Positions 31,664 to 41,290 of a stretch of DNA of 64,000 nt are shown one piece after another; the stretch's first letter is position 1, and every line of letters begins with the position of its first letter. A program made the translations under genes and the position numbers. Source of the stretch: JAGNXB01 sp964471595 (GTDB lineage: Bacteria; Bacteroidota; Bacteroidia; Chitinophagales; Saprospiraceae); contig CAYYGN010000001.1 of the NCBI GenBank assembly GCA_964471595.1, positions 62,001-126,000 of the forward strand, in the 5' to 3' direction. Below the pieces are notes generated by a model. It made no database searches. It saw nothing but the letters and a program-made list of their open reading frames with translations, and was not told the DNA's origin.

Positions 31664-32995
31664 ATGCTAGATGCCATTTCGCCCGTTGATGGCCGATACG
31701 CCGGCAAAACAGAAACGTTGCGCGCTTATTTTTCCGAGTTGGCACTCATACGCTATCGGGTACGTATCGAAGTGGCCTACCTCGAAGCCCTTGGGCGAGA
31801 GGGCCTGGTCTCGCTTGATCACAAGCAGACGGATCTGATGCAGCAATGGGTCAATACCTTCTCTCTGGAAGATGCCCGCAGGGTCAAGGACATCGAATCC
31901 GTGACCAATCACGATGTCAAAGCCGTGGAGTATTTCCTTCGGGAAAGGATGGAAACTGCAGGAATGAAACACCTGGTTGAATATGTCCATTTCGGCCTTA
32001 CTTCACAGGACATCAACAATACGGCCATTCCACTTTCCCTCAAAAATGCATGGGACAATGTGCTTGAACCTGCCTACAGGGAGGTGGTACAGGATATTTA
32101 TACGCTGGCCAAGAAGTGGGAAAAAGTACCCATGCTGGCACGCACGCATGGTCAACCGGCCTCGCCCACCCGATTGGGCAAAGAACTGATGGTTTTTGTC
32201 GAACGCCTCAACAAACAACTCTCCCTGCTCCAAACCATACCTTGGGCAGCCAAGTTTGGAGGTGCCACCGGGAACATGAACGCCCACGTCGCTGCTTTTC
32301 CCGATACGGATTGGCCTGCCTTTGCGGACAACTTTTGTCAACACCTGGGGCTCCAACGATCTGTTTTTACCACACAGATCGAACACTATGACATGCTGGC
32401 TGCCCATTTCCAGGGCATCGGCAGACTCAATACCATCCTGATCGACCTGGCCAGAGATATCTGGTCTTACATTGCCATGGAGTATTTCCGGCAAAAACTG
32501 AATGAAAGGGAGGTAGGGTCCTCGGCCATGCCACATAAAGTCAACCCCATCGATTTTGAAAATGCAGAAGGAAACCTCGGGATGGCGAATGCCTTGTGTG
32601 GATTTCTGGCGGACAAACTCCCGGTTTCACGTCTGCAGCGCGATCTGACGGACAGCACTGTCCTTCGCAACATCGGGATTCCATACGCCCACACGCTCAT
32701 AGCCTGCCAGTCCATCCGCAAAGGCCTGTCCAAGATCATCTTGAATGAAGAGGCCTTGCGCAAAGATCTCCAGGCCAACTGGTCTGTGTTGGCCGAGGCC
32801 ATCCAGACCATTCTCCGGCGGGAAAAATATCCGGACCCTTATAATGCCCTCAAAGATTTGACCAGGGGCAAGGCGCACCTGTCCCGGGAAGATATCTTCA
32901 TGTTCATCGATCAGTTGGATATTCCTCCTCATGTCCGTGAAGAGCTCAAACAGTGGACACCTGAAACTTATGTGGGCGTGACGCCGGACTTTTGA
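31664..32995 (+). CDS. purB: Adenylosuccinate lyase
   Basis: The enzyme acts twice in purine synthesis, removing fumarate from SAICAR and from adenylosuccinate. The 443-residue protein starts MLDAISPVDGRYAGKTETLR. It has the catalytic-histidine segment ARTHGQPASPTRLGKEL, the substrate motif TSQDINNTAIP and the fumarase/aspartase-superfamily signature VGSSAMPHKVNPIDFENAEG. Length is normal for the PurB type found in Gammaproteobacteria and Bacteroidota. purM lies just downstream on the opposite strand, so two purine genes are neighbours but not one operon. Confidence 0.97.
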   Translation: MLDAISPVDGRYAGKTETLRAYFSELALIRYRVRIEVAYLEALGREGLVSLDHKQTDLMQQWVNTFSLEDARRVKDIESVTNHDVKAVEYFLRERMETAGMKHLVEYVHFGLTSQDINNTAIPLSLKNAWDNVLEPAYREVVQDIYTLAKKWEKVPMLARTHGQPASPTRLGKELMVFVERLNKQLSLLQTIPWAAKFGGATGNMNAHVAAFPDTDWPAFADNFCQHLGLQRSVFTTQIEHYDMLAAHFQGIGRLNTILIDLARDIWSYIAMEYFRQKLNEREVGSSAMPHKVNPIDFENAEGNLGMANALCGFLADKLPVSRLQRDLTDSTVLRNIGIPYAHTLIACQSIRKGLSKIILNEEALRKDLQANWSVLAEAIQTILRREKYPDPYNALKDLTRGKAHLSREDIFMFIDQLDIPPHVREELKQWTPETYVGVTPDF

Positions 32996-33191
32996 ACTTC
33001 CGGCCCAACTATTAACGCCCGATACCCTGTATCCACGATTCACAGGAAACATGGTATAAGGATATTCCCGGGAAAAAGGCGCATGCATAGGAAGCATTGT
33101 CAATCCGATGCTTGCAGGGGCCGGGATCAGAGCCTTAGTCAGGCCCGTCTCAACGAAATGGCCCTCTGACCAGGAAGGTACATGCCCGAGG

Positions 33192-34364
33192 TCATGCCGG
33201 ATAAAACCACGTACCCGCGGCTGTATGGATCTCCACCCCGGGTTGATCGGCATCCACGACACATCCCGTCATTTGGGCTTCGATGCCGAGTTCTTGTGCC
33301 ATGGCCACTATTTCCTCTGCGGCTGCCGGATCTGCAAAACATTCCAGCCTTTGTCCCATGTTGAACACGCGGAACATTTCCTGGTCGGAAGTGCCGCTTT
33401 GGTTTCGGATGAGTTCGAATACAGGTGGCACCGGTAGCAGGTTGTCCTTGACGACCTTGCCTTGGGCGATAAACTTGGCGACCTTGGTTTGTCCGCCACC
33501 CGTGCAGTGGATCAGACCGTGAATTCCGCTTCGCAATTCCCCGAGCAGGCCATGAATCAGGGGAAGGTATGTACGTGTCGGAGATAGGAGAAGTTCACCA
33601 ACCCGGAAAGAACCCATGTCTAATTGGACATTGTCCGTCAAACGGTAGGTGCCTGTATAGACAACGGCCGGATCCGTTTCAGGGGCATAGGATTCCGGAT
33701 AAGCAAAGCGGTAATCCGAGGAAAGCAGGTCATGCCGCGCCGAGGTCAAACCGTTGCTGCCGATACCACTGTTGTAATGATCTTCATATCGGGTCTGTCC
33801 ATAAGAGGCAAAGCCGATGACGATCTGACCCGGACGAATATCATTGACAAGAAGCCGGTTTTTGTGAATGCGACCGAAAGTGCTGTACCCCACATCGATG
33901 GTGCGCACGATATCTCCGACATCGGCGGTTTCTCCACCGGCAGAATGGATCTTTATGCCCCAAGGTTCCAGGCTGGCTGCAAATTCTGGCAGCCAGCGAA
34001 TCAGGGTTTGGATGACCTCACCAGGGATCAGGTGTTTGTTGCGGGCTATGACCGAGGACACCAGAATATCCGTCGTACAACCGACACACGCCATGTCGTC
34101 AAGGTTCATCACCAGGGCATCCTGGGCAATCCCGCGCCATACGCTGACATCGCCGGTCTCCTTCCAGTACAAATAGGCAAGGCTGGTTTTCGTACCAGCG
34201 GTATCCGCATGCATGATGTTGTACCAATCCGGATCACCGCCTGCCACATCCGGAAGGATCTTGCAAAACGCTTTGGGGAATTGCCCGAGGTCCAACCCTG
34301 AAATGGCGGCATGGACTTCTTCCTTGCCTGAGGACACCCCTCGCCTGGCATACCTGTCATTCAT
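33192..34364 (-). CDS. purM: Phosphoribosylformylglycinamidine cyclo-ligase (AIR synthase)
   Basis: The enzyme closes the imidazole ring of AIR using ATP in purine synthesis. The 390-residue protein shows the PurM-type N-terminal strands (NIMHADTAGTKTSLAYLYWK), VMNLDDMACVGCT, IHSAGGETADVGDIVRTIDV, VIGFASYGQT, SGIGSNGLTSARH and the C-terminal GLIHCTGGGQTKVAKFI. It is longer than the E. coli enzyme, as is usual for Bacteroidota PurM, with extra sequence around the TYRLTDNV region. A gap of about 200 bp after its 3' end shows no gene. The yidC stop lies 38 nt upstream. Confidence 0.94.
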   Translation of the reverse strand: MNDRYARRGVSSGKEEVHAAISGLDLGQFPKAFCKILPDVAGGDPDWYNIMHADTAGTKTSLAYLYWKETGDVSVWRGIAQDALVMNLDDMACVGCTTDILVSSVIARNKHLIPGEVIQTLIRWLPEFAASLEPWGIKIHSAGGETADVGDIVRTIDVGYSTFGRIHKNRLLVNDIRPGQIVIGFASYGQTRYEDHYNSGIGSNGLTSARHDLLSSDYRFAYPESYAPETDPAVVYTGTYRLTDNVQLDMGSFRVGELLLSPTRTYLPLIHGLLGELRSGIHGLIHCTGGGQTKVAKFIAQGKVVKDNLLPVPPVFELIRNQSGTSDQEMFRVFNMGQRLECFADPAAAEEIVAMAQELGIEAQMTGCVVDADQPGVEIHTAAGTWFYPA

Positions 34365-34402
34365 ATTACCAAGGGTTGTGAGCCGGAAGGACCGTCCCGG
34401 GT

Positions 34403-36277
34403 TTATTTTTTGCCTTTCTTGGGCGCCGTTGCCGTCCTTTCCTGCTGCTTTTTCTGTTGTTCCCTCAAGGCTATTTCGAGCCTTTCCTGAAAGGAACTTT
34501 TCTTTTTGGGTTTCAGCTTGTTGGCCTCCAATTGTGCCCTGATCTTGTCATGGTCGATGATGTAGTTCTTGGTCACCAGGGTTTGGGAGATATTCAGGAT
34601 ATTGCTGATACACATGTAAGCAGTAAGCCCGGAAGCGTAATTATTGAACCAAAAGAGGAACATTACCGGCATGAAATACTGGATATATTTCATGGCCGGG
34701 TTGATGGACATATCCATCTCCCGGGTCGAGTAATAAGTATAGATAATGGTGGTGATCACCCAAATCAGTGTGAAAAGGCTGATGTGATCACCGTATAGGG
34801 GAATCTGGAAAGGCAATTGGACGAATGCGTCGTAGGAAGACAGGTCATCGGCCCAAAGGAATCCTTCCTGGCGAAACTCAATAGAGGCAGGGAAAAACCG
34901 GTAAAGTGCAATCCAGATAGGCATCTGGAGGACCATGGGAAGACACCCGCCCAACGGATTTACGCCGAATTCCCGGTAAATCTTCATGGTTTCGATCTGG
35001 ATCTGTTGGGCATCATCCTTGAACTTTTCCTTCAGATGGGCCAATTTGGGTTTGAGGGCACCCATTTTGGCCTGGGAAAGCAACATCTTGTAGGTCAACG
35101 GGTAGAGAACCATCTTGACCAGAAGGGTCAGCAAGAGGATGACTATACCCTTGTTCAGATCAAAGGCACTTAGAAAATCGAATACCGGGCGAATGATGTG
35201 CCTGTTGATGCTGCCGAACAAACTCCATCCGAACGGGATAATGTCCTCCACATTTTCTCCGTATTCCCGGAGCCTTTTGTAATCATTGGGACCAACAAAC
35301 AGCGTCATGGCATAGGCCTGCCCGGACGCAATCGGAGGAAATGTGAGCTTGCTGTAAGCCATCTTGAGCCATGGGGACTCCGGCTCCGCCATTTCCGTCT
35401 TCATTTCCCCCTTCACGAAAGGGGTCGAAGCCAGTAAGGTCGTGTTGAAAAACTGGTTGGCATGAGATACCCATTTGACAGGTTCGGGCAACACCTTCTC
35501 GTCCGAGGACCGACAGCTGCAATAATCAGGAGATTCCCCCGCAGGTTTGTAGTAAACCGTCGAGAAAATGCGCTCGTATTCGTGGTTGCGTTCCAACCTG
35601 TCCAGGTAATTCTTCCATTCCAATTGGAGCGATTGGGACTCCAGTCCCAGGCCATTATGGCTTACCAGGTAGGAAAGCTCATAATCTGCTTCCGCCAAAC
35701 GATATTCTTGTCTGAACCAGGTCCCATCCGTGTAGGTCAGGGTGAAAATGATCCTGTGGCCCTCATGTTCGACCCCGAATAGCTGATCTCCCGTGTTCTG
35801 GATTCCTCCATCCGGGGCTTTGAAGGCATAGTCAAATCTGTTGCGGGGATCCTGAAGCAAATGAAGAGAGGAATAGACATCCTCCTTCTTGCCGGTCTCA
35901 TGGCTGGCTTTTTTGTACTCCTTGAGAAGGACTTCTTTGATGCGCCCTCCCCGGTTGGTAAACACAACCCGAACCTTTTCATTCTCCAAAACAAAGTCCT
36001 CCTCCGGTACCTGGACCACCGAATCACTGACGGACCCTTGGGCTAAGGTGTCGGCAGGTTGTTGTAGAGCGTCGGTATGAACGCCTTGCCGGGCCTCATC
36101 TCCTGTCTCCTTTGTCCCGGCGCCGGCCTTCCCGGCCTCCAGGCTGGCAATGCTGTCCTTTTCGGCCTGTTTCTGACGCAATTCCTCCGGAGAAGGGCTG
36201 TTGAGCCTCGCCCAGACGAATATGATCACAAAGATCAGGGTGAAGCCAATGATGGAGTTCCAGGTGTTCCGATCCAT
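34403..36277 (-). CDS. yidC: Membrane protein insertase YidC
   Basis: A 624-residue Oxa1/YidC insertase. It opens with the uncleaved first helix (MDRNTWNSIIGFTLIFVII), then a charged Ala/Glu-rich linker, a large periplasmic beta-sandwich domain to about residue 350, and the five-helix insertase core: GIVILLLTLLVKMVLYPLTY, MGALKPKLAHLKEKFKDD, FGVNPLGGCLPMVLQMPIWI and later hydrophobic segments, ending in a basic Lys-rich tail that contacts the ribosome. The start used is fixed by family alignment and by a good promoter; the frame is open 62 codons further upstream, through one copy of a terminator-bearing repeat, which is not coding. Confidence 0.97.
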   Translation of the reverse strand: MDRNTWNSIIGFTLIFVIIFVWARLNSPSPEELRQKQAEKDSIASLEAGKAGAGTKETGDEARQGVHTDALQQPADTLAQGSVSDSVVQVPEEDFVLENEKVRVVFTNRGGRIKEVLLKEYKKASHETGKKEDVYSSLHLLQDPRNRFDYAFKAPDGGIQNTGDQLFGVEHEGHRIIFTLTYTDGTWFRQEYRLAEADYELSYLVSHNGLGLESQSLQLEWKNYLDRLERNHEYERIFSTVYYKPAGESPDYCSCRSSDEKVLPEPVKWVSHANQFFNTTLLASTPFVKGEMKTEMAEPESPWLKMAYSKLTFPPIASGQAYAMTLFVGPNDYKRLREYGENVEDIIPFGWSLFGSINRHIIRPVFDFLSAFDLNKGIVILLLTLLVKMVLYPLTYKMLLSQAKMGALKPKLAHLKEKFKDDAQQIQIETMKIYREFGVNPLGGCLPMVLQMPIWIALYRFFPASIEFRQEGFLWADDLSSYDAFVQLPFQIPLYGDHISLFTLIWVITTIIYTYYSTREMDMSINPAMKYIQYFMPVMFLFWFNNYASGLTAYMCISNILNISQTLVTKNYIIDHDKIRAQLEANKLKPKKKSSFQERLEIALREQQKKQQERTATAPKKGKK

Positions 36278-36304
36278 GCCCTTGCAATCCGTTGATAAAC
36301 GGCG

Positions 36305-36338
36305 CAAAGGTACTCTTTTCAAGCTTCCTCTCCTCAAA
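36305..36338 (-). promoter_or_regulatory. TTTG-N22-TACCTTTG promoter for yidC
   Basis: Read leftward, TTTG (36338-36335) and TACCTTTG (36312-36305) are separated by 22 nt, a full Bacteroidota promoter. The yidC ATG follows after 27 nt. This is the clearest promoter in the window. Confidence 0.75.
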
Positions 36339-36380
36339 CAGAGAAAGCATGGTCCCGGTGCGCTAACCTGACTTGGACCA

Positions 36381-36465
36381 AAAAGAAAAGACCGCCCGGT
36401 AACGAGCGGTCCCTTCAGGTAAACTACAAACGCACGATTATCTGAATACGATAACCGTGCCAAAA
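36381..36465 (-). ncRNA. Repeat copy 1: candidate small RNA ending in an intrinsic terminator
   Basis: This 85-nt unit aligns without gaps to a second copy 234 bp away; the 59 nt nearest the 3' end are identical. Read leftward it begins TTTTGGCAC and contains a possible stem CACGGTTAT / ATAATCGTG around a nine-base loop. A conserved single-stranded CGTTTGTAGTTTACCTGAA follows, and the unit ends with the terminator stem GACCGCTCG-TTAC-CGGGCGGTC and TTTTCTTTT. The upstream flank is very AT-rich, but I see no exact TAnnTTTG. It lies between a 1502-codon gene and yidC, whose own promoter is downstream. It could alternatively be a duplicated mRNA terminator. Confidence 0.5.
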
Positions 36466-36614
36466 CGGTTTATACATTTATAATTTTTTTATAAAATTTT
36501 TACTGCAACTGATCTATGGGGGTGCATTCCCGGGATGGCGGACCTCCTGGAAAGACGGAATGTGGCATGTTAAGGCCATGCATACATAACAAATTGGGAA
36601 TGCGACAGGAACAT

Positions 36615-36699
36615 AAAAGAAAAGACCGCCCGGTAACGAGCGGTCCCTTCAGGTAAACTACAAACGCACGATTCCTATCATACGAGAACTGTGCCAAAA
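36615..36699 (-). ncRNA. Repeat copy 2: candidate small RNA ending in an intrinsic terminator
   Basis: Second copy of the 85-nt unit. It has the same 3' 59 nt and terminator. The upstream stem differs in sequence but can still pair: CACAGTTCT / GGAATCGTG, where an A-T pair of copy 1 is a C-G pair and a T-A pair becomes T-G; one A-C mismatch appears. A promoter-like TTTG (36726-36723), 19 nt, TAGATTTTG (36703-36695) lies directly before it, though that box would place the transcript start inside the stem. It is the first terminator met after the stop of the large exported protein, so it may also serve that mRNA. Confidence 0.5.
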
Positions 36700-36780
36700 T
36701 CTATCCAAACATGAAATTCTGCCAAATATCTGCCAATTCCCCATGTATAATCCTTCCTTACCTGCAAAGGGCATACAGGG

Positions 36781-39700
36781 CTATCGACCCGCTTCCTGAA
36801 TGCGGCGAAGCCAAAGATCTGCGGTTTCTGTACCCACAAACTGGATCTCGTAGACCTTGTCATCCGGCATTTTGATGACCAACTCCCTGGATTTCAACTT
36901 GGCGCCGGCATCCATGAAGGCGGGATTGTTGGAGGTAATGCTCAATATCCCTCCCCGATATCCGAAGAAGTAATAGAATTCGGAGCCCGAACGAAGCAAA
37001 AGGTACAACCGGTCATCTTCATTGGACGGCATCCGGATCTCCAGATGGCCTTTGAGGTACCGGTTCAGCATTTCATTGCCCACTGAAGCCACGCCAATCC
37101 GATCGCCGGTACTCAGAAAGCTCTGCAGGTCCGAACTCCATTTCAACCCGACCTTGGGAAGGAAAAACGGGTATTTTTCAAATTCTTCAGGAAGTGTCAA
37201 TGCCCTGTTTTTCATGATGTTGACCACCTCCGTATAACGATCATCCGCTGGGAGAAATTCTGAGAGGTACCGTTCGTAGAAGGGGTCATTGACGTAGTCG
37301 ATGAATGCTCCGTCGTAGGTCTTGGTAATGTCCTGGAGCATAACCTTCAGGAGGTCTTCAGGAATCAGGAACTCCAGACCCAGCATGGCTTCAATTTCCA
37401 TGACTGGGGCCTTGCCTTCCTCATAATACAGACTGTCGGGTACCTGGAAAATCCCTGAAAGGGTCCCGGCTCCATCAATTCTGGCCAGATCAAGACCTGT
37501 CCCGAAGGTCAGCTTCCCTTCTCCGTACACCCTGCCGGTCGCATTCGAGAACACCATGAGATTCCCTCTTCGACCTGTGCCGGCCACCTTGACGGAGTCT
37601 CCGAAGTAATAGGTGTCTGATGGACGATCGTACCGAAACATGCCTTCTGCCTCCAAAATTCCTCTGTCCTTCCGCAGAAAAGTGGGTGTCATGATGGAAG
37701 GATACAGATGTGAGGAGGACTTGTTGATGAAGAATCCCGTACGAACAGGCTCTCCATCCCGGCTCCGGGCGTCCTGATACCTCAGGAGAAGGTTGTTCTT
37801 GTCGGCCTTGCTCTTGAGGGAAAACCAATCCTTGCGGGTCAGTCGATCGGCGTCCAGAAAGGCATGGCCCTCAAATGAAAGCTCCGGGGAATCCGCTTCC
37901 ATGGCGATTTTCCCCTCAAAACGGGTTTTGTGGTCAATGAAAAAATTGTCATCCTCCACGACTTGTCCCTCCGCCCGGGTCACCGGAATTTTTTCGGAAG
38001 CAGCTCCTTTGCCAACGGGATATCCCACGATTTTCTCGAAGAGGATTTCCTGTTGGTGGGGGCCGACATTGTAAGCATAATACCCTTTGGCTTCATAATG
38101 ACGACGGCCCTTGATCTCCACTGTCGCCCGATTGATGACGTGGTATTGATGCGTCGTGTCCGCAATGATCCGGGCATTTTCCAAAGGAGAAATGACCCCC
38201 CCGGCCTTTACTTCTACCTGGCCATCCGCAGGGAATACCCAGGCATCGGCCGTAAATACCCTGGGGACGCCTCCAATCTGTAAAAGATTGGTTTTCAAAT
38301 TGTAAAATGCTGAATTGCCCTCATACCGCAAGGAGTCCTGCACCGGATCGGTACAAAGAAATTCGGCCATTTTTCCGGGATCGGATTTGAAGGTGATGGT
38401 TTCCTTGGCCATGTCCCATTCAAATTCGTTCATGGAGGTCTGATACCTGTTGTAGGGCATCACCGTACTGAGTTCTTCGGAGTTGGCCCGGAATTTCCCG
38501 TATTGGTCATCAAAATTGGCGTTCCCGTTTACGTTGCGGGTGTCAAAGGCCAGATCGGAGGAGCCCAGTGCCCGGATCTTGAGATCCAGCGTATCGGCCT
38601 GGACATCATGGGCACCAAAGGCCAAAAGTTGGCTCTCCATATACCCTTTGTCCCAATCAAACACACCTCTGCCGCGCAATCCGTCCGGGGTGAGTATGAG
38701 CAAACCGGACAGGGTGTGTGTAGCGCCTTCGTAAAAGTCAAATGCCTTGTCCTGACTGGTGACATACATGCTGTCCTGGTAGGGCAGCCAGTTGATCGCC
38801 ACGTTACTACCCTTCACCTTGGGCATGAAAATGGGTCCTACCCGATCCTCCGTGATGTCAAACTGCCTGGCGGATCCCACCATTTGTTTGGGACGAAATA
38901 CAACATCCTCGGAATAGGCACTGGCTCTCAGATATTGGATCAGGCCTTTCCCTTCCAATCCCCGGTTGCTCAAACGCAATTCTCCGGAATATCTGCCCCG
39001 GTCCAAGTATGTGCCCCAGCCGGCCGATGGACTTTGGGTGACAAATCCCAAAGAAGTATCCGGCATCAGCCGCAAGGTTTCGGCGATATCGGGGAATATG
39101 CTGTCCGATACCAACCTGCCCTTGAACTGAAGCGTATTACCGGTATAGTTGTCCAGACTGTTGAATGTGAAAGGATCCACTTCAAAATAGAAGGAATCCC
39201 GGAGATAGACACCTCCTTGCACAAACGGGTAGTCGTAATAGACGTATGACCTGGTTGTTGCCTGTAGGGCCGGAAAGAGGGGAATATCCCTTTTTCCGGC
39301 TTTGTTCTCAGGGGCATCAATCTGAAGGACGCCGGCAAAATTTTCAATCCGCGAGCCGATTGAGGCTACAATGGGGTTACCGAGGCTATCCAGTCGACCA
39401 GTGGGCAGATAAAGGTCGAATGTCTGTATCGAATCCATACCAACGGTAAAATCCGGGTATTTGAAATGCATGTCTTTGCCCTGAATGAGGGTATTGCCGG
39501 CGAAAAGGCGGCCCGCAAAATCAAGGTCGCGGTTTCGCTTGACCAGTACCTGGTCGTTGGCTGGACGAACTGCCACTTTCTGAGGCCTCGAAAACTCCAC
39601 ATAGGGCACCCCATTCAGCATCAGCAGGGAATCCTTCAAGCTGTAAACGGCATTGTCCTGCCGGGTGGTGGAGATGATATGCAGGTAGTCATGATCTCTT

Positions 39701-41289
39701 TTGTCCCTGGCGGATTCCACATAGTGGTCCAGTTTAGGCTTGATTTCGACGATGTCCTTTTCGTAATCATAAAAGACAAACCCCCTTCTGACCAGGTCAA
39801 ACAACAGGGTCTGGATGTTCTCCACGGTAAAATCCGGATGGATCCAAAAAGCAATGGTACCGGCCGAAAACACCCGTTGGTTGAGAGCATCCACTTTTTG
39901 CTTGATGATTTCGATCGGATTGGCATCGGCTATGCTCTGAATGCGACGATAATCATTCTCGCTGTAAAAATCCTCCGATACAACCTGCATTTCATCCCGG
40001 CCCTTGGTCCCTGCAATACTCCGCTCTCCCAACTTGATGGTATCCTGGTTCATGTACCAGGTGAGTCCGTCCACGTCAAAGTCAAAGCGGTGCATAGAAG
40101 AATAAAAGGGAGATTTGTCACTGGCCCTGGCCCCACGTGATAATCTCAAAATGCCTTTGTTGATCTCGAAGCGAAAATCGAGTGAAGGGTGAAAAATACT
40201 GTCCTGGGCTAGATATAGGGTTGTTTCGACCCTCGCTCCAGTAACCAGTTCTTCTCGTTTTAGGGTAAATTGCTCCGACAACGCCTGGAACCGGAGCTTG
40301 CGGTCCGGCCCGTATTGGGAAATCCGTGCCTTGACATCCTCGTTGCCAAAACCGAAGATCGAACTGCCTTCCAGGCGGAACCCACCTTGATAGCGAACAC
40401 CACCGCCGATGTCCGCAATTTCGATCACCTGTTCGTAGGATTCAAACTTGGGGTACGAGCCTTCAACAGCCAGATTTCGCACCACTACTTTGTCTGTCAG
40501 CCGCCCTCTGATACGCCTTTCTCCGAAAAACAGAGGGTACAGCAATTCTGTATTTTCGGCCGTGTAAAGACTTTGGGTCAGATCGATGGTATAGTCGGAC
40601 AGGAAGCATTGTATCTCCTTGTTGCCCGTACGGCTCCAGTCCACATGACCTCCTTCTCCCAGCCAAAGCGTCCTGGCAGGATAATACCTCCCCCGGGTCT
40701 GTATGATCTGGATGGAATCTTGTTTGCGCTGTGCCAGGACATCCACCGTTTCAAAGATCAAAACCAAACCGGCGGTATCCCGGGCGAAGGTGCCTTTGCG
40801 GGGATCGGCATACCAGGAAATGCCGGAAGGGGAAAACCTGAGCGCATTTTGGGCAAAAAACGCCTCCGAAAAATCCAGGAAATCCTTGACGGGTTTGAAC
40901 TTCCTTTTTTCAATACTGGCCAGTTCCTCGGCATAAATCTGCAGCCAATCACCAAATCTGGCCTCGGAAATGCCCGCAATGGCCACGCTTTCAATGACAC
41001 GCAGCCAGGATTCGAAATAAGGGCTGGGGGTCATACCTTGTTCACGCATCAAAATGGCTTGCTCGCGCAATTGAATCAGACGATCAGGGGAAATTCCCCC
41101 TTGTTTGACCCTTTTTCCAAAGGATTTGAACAGGTCCTGCAGTTCCTTGCGGCCTGAATCCTTGCACAACTGCTCCAACTCAGACATAAATGCATCCGGA
41201 TTGTCGGAAAAGCCGGTTGTCTGAGCATTTGCCGCTTGAGCCAAAAGCAAAATCCCGCCCCAAAGGACGATGAGTAACCAATGTTTCAT
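36781..41289 (-). CDS. Very large exported protein of unknown function
   Basis: A 1502-residue protein. The N-terminus is a clear signal peptide (MKHWLLIVLWGGILLLAQAA, cleavage near ANAQ). About 200 mostly helical residues follow, then some 1100 residues rich in short beta-strand motifs with alternating hydrophobics, Asp/Asn turns and many Tyr/Phe, suggesting stacked beta modules. Repeated phrasing such as YYPARTLWLGEGGHVDWSRT, KGLIQYLRASAYSEDVVF and ELRLSNRGLEGKG hints at an internal repeat. There is no visible C-terminal sorting domain. I do not recognise the family. Its start lies one base after the prmA stop, in an operon with folD and prmA. It may be a periplasmic or outer-membrane scaffold; that is a guess. 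Confidence 0.75.
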   Translation of the reverse strand: MKHWLLIVLWGGILLLAQAANAQTTGFSDNPDAFMSELEQLCKDSGRKELQDLFKSFGKRVKQGGISPDRLIQLREQAILMREQGMTPSPYFESWLRVIESVAIAGISEARFGDWLQIYAEELASIEKRKFKPVKDFLDFSEAFFAQNALRFSPSGISWYADPRKGTFARDTAGLVLIFETVDVLAQRKQDSIQIIQTRGRYYPARTLWLGEGGHVDWSRTGNKEIQCFLSDYTIDLTQSLYTAENTELLYPLFFGERRIRGRLTDKVVVRNLAVEGSYPKFESYEQVIEIADIGGGVRYQGGFRLEGSSIFGFGNEDVKARISQYGPDRKLRFQALSEQFTLKREELVTGARVETTLYLAQDSIFHPSLDFRFEINKGILRLSRGARASDKSPFYSSMHRFDFDVDGLTWYMNQDTIKLGERSIAGTKGRDEMQVVSEDFYSENDYRRIQSIADANPIEIIKQKVDALNQRVFSAGTIAFWIHPDFTVENIQTLLFDLVRRGFVFYDYEKDIVEIKPKLDHYVESARDKRDHDYLHIISTTRQDNAVYSLKDSLLMLNGVPYVEFSRPQKVAVRPANDQVLVKRNRDLDFAGRLFAGNTLIQGKDMHFKYPDFTVGMDSIQTFDLYLPTGRLDSLGNPIVASIGSRIENFAGVLQIDAPENKAGKRDIPLFPALQATTRSYVYYDYPFVQGGVYLRDSFYFEVDPFTFNSLDNYTGNTLQFKGRLVSDSIFPDIAETLRLMPDTSLGFVTQSPSAGWGTYLDRGRYSGELRLSNRGLEGKGLIQYLRASAYSEDVVFRPKQMVGSARQFDITEDRVGPIFMPKVKGSNVAINWLPYQDSMYVTSQDKAFDFYEGATHTLSGLLILTPDGLRGRGVFDWDKGYMESQLLAFGAHDVQADTLDLKIRALGSSDLAFDTRNVNGNANFDDQYGKFRANSEELSTVMPYNRYQTSMNEFEWDMAKETITFKSDPGKMAEFLCTDPVQDSLRYEGNSAFYNLKTNLLQIGGVPRVFTADAWVFPADGQVEVKAGGVISPLENARIIADTTHQYHVINRATVEIKGRRHYEAKGYYAYNVGPHQQEILFEKIVGYPVGKGAASEKIPVTRAEGQVVEDDNFFIDHKTRFEGKIAMEADSPELSFEGHAFLDADRLTRKDWFSLKSKADKNNLLLRYQDARSRDGEPVRTGFFINKSSSHLYPSIMTPTFLRKDRGILEAEGMFRYDRPSDTYYFGDSVKVAGTGRRGNLMVFSNATGRVYGEGKLTFGTGLDLARIDGAGTLSGIFQVPDSLYYEEGKAPVMEIEAMLGLEFLIPEDLLKVMLQDITKTYDGAFIDYVNDPFYERYLSEFLPADDRYTEVVNIMKNRALTLPEEFEKYPFFLPKVGLKWSSDLQSFLSTGDRIGVASVGNEMLNRYLKGHLEIRMPSNEDDRLYLLLRSGSEFYYFFGYRGGILSITSNNPAFMDAGAKLKSRELVIKMPDDKVYEIQFVGTETADLWLRRIQEAGR

Positions 41290-41290
41290 T

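Noticed and set aside
32627..33262. 211-codon leftward frame spanning the purB 3' end and the purB-purM gap
   Set aside because: Its first part reads antisense to purB, and no recognisable motif or promoter is present in the gap.
36381..36465. Small peptide-coding reading of the tandem repeat (frame continuous with yidC)
   Set aside because: Substitutions between copies are not synonymous, and a terminator lies in the frame; an RNA reading fits better.
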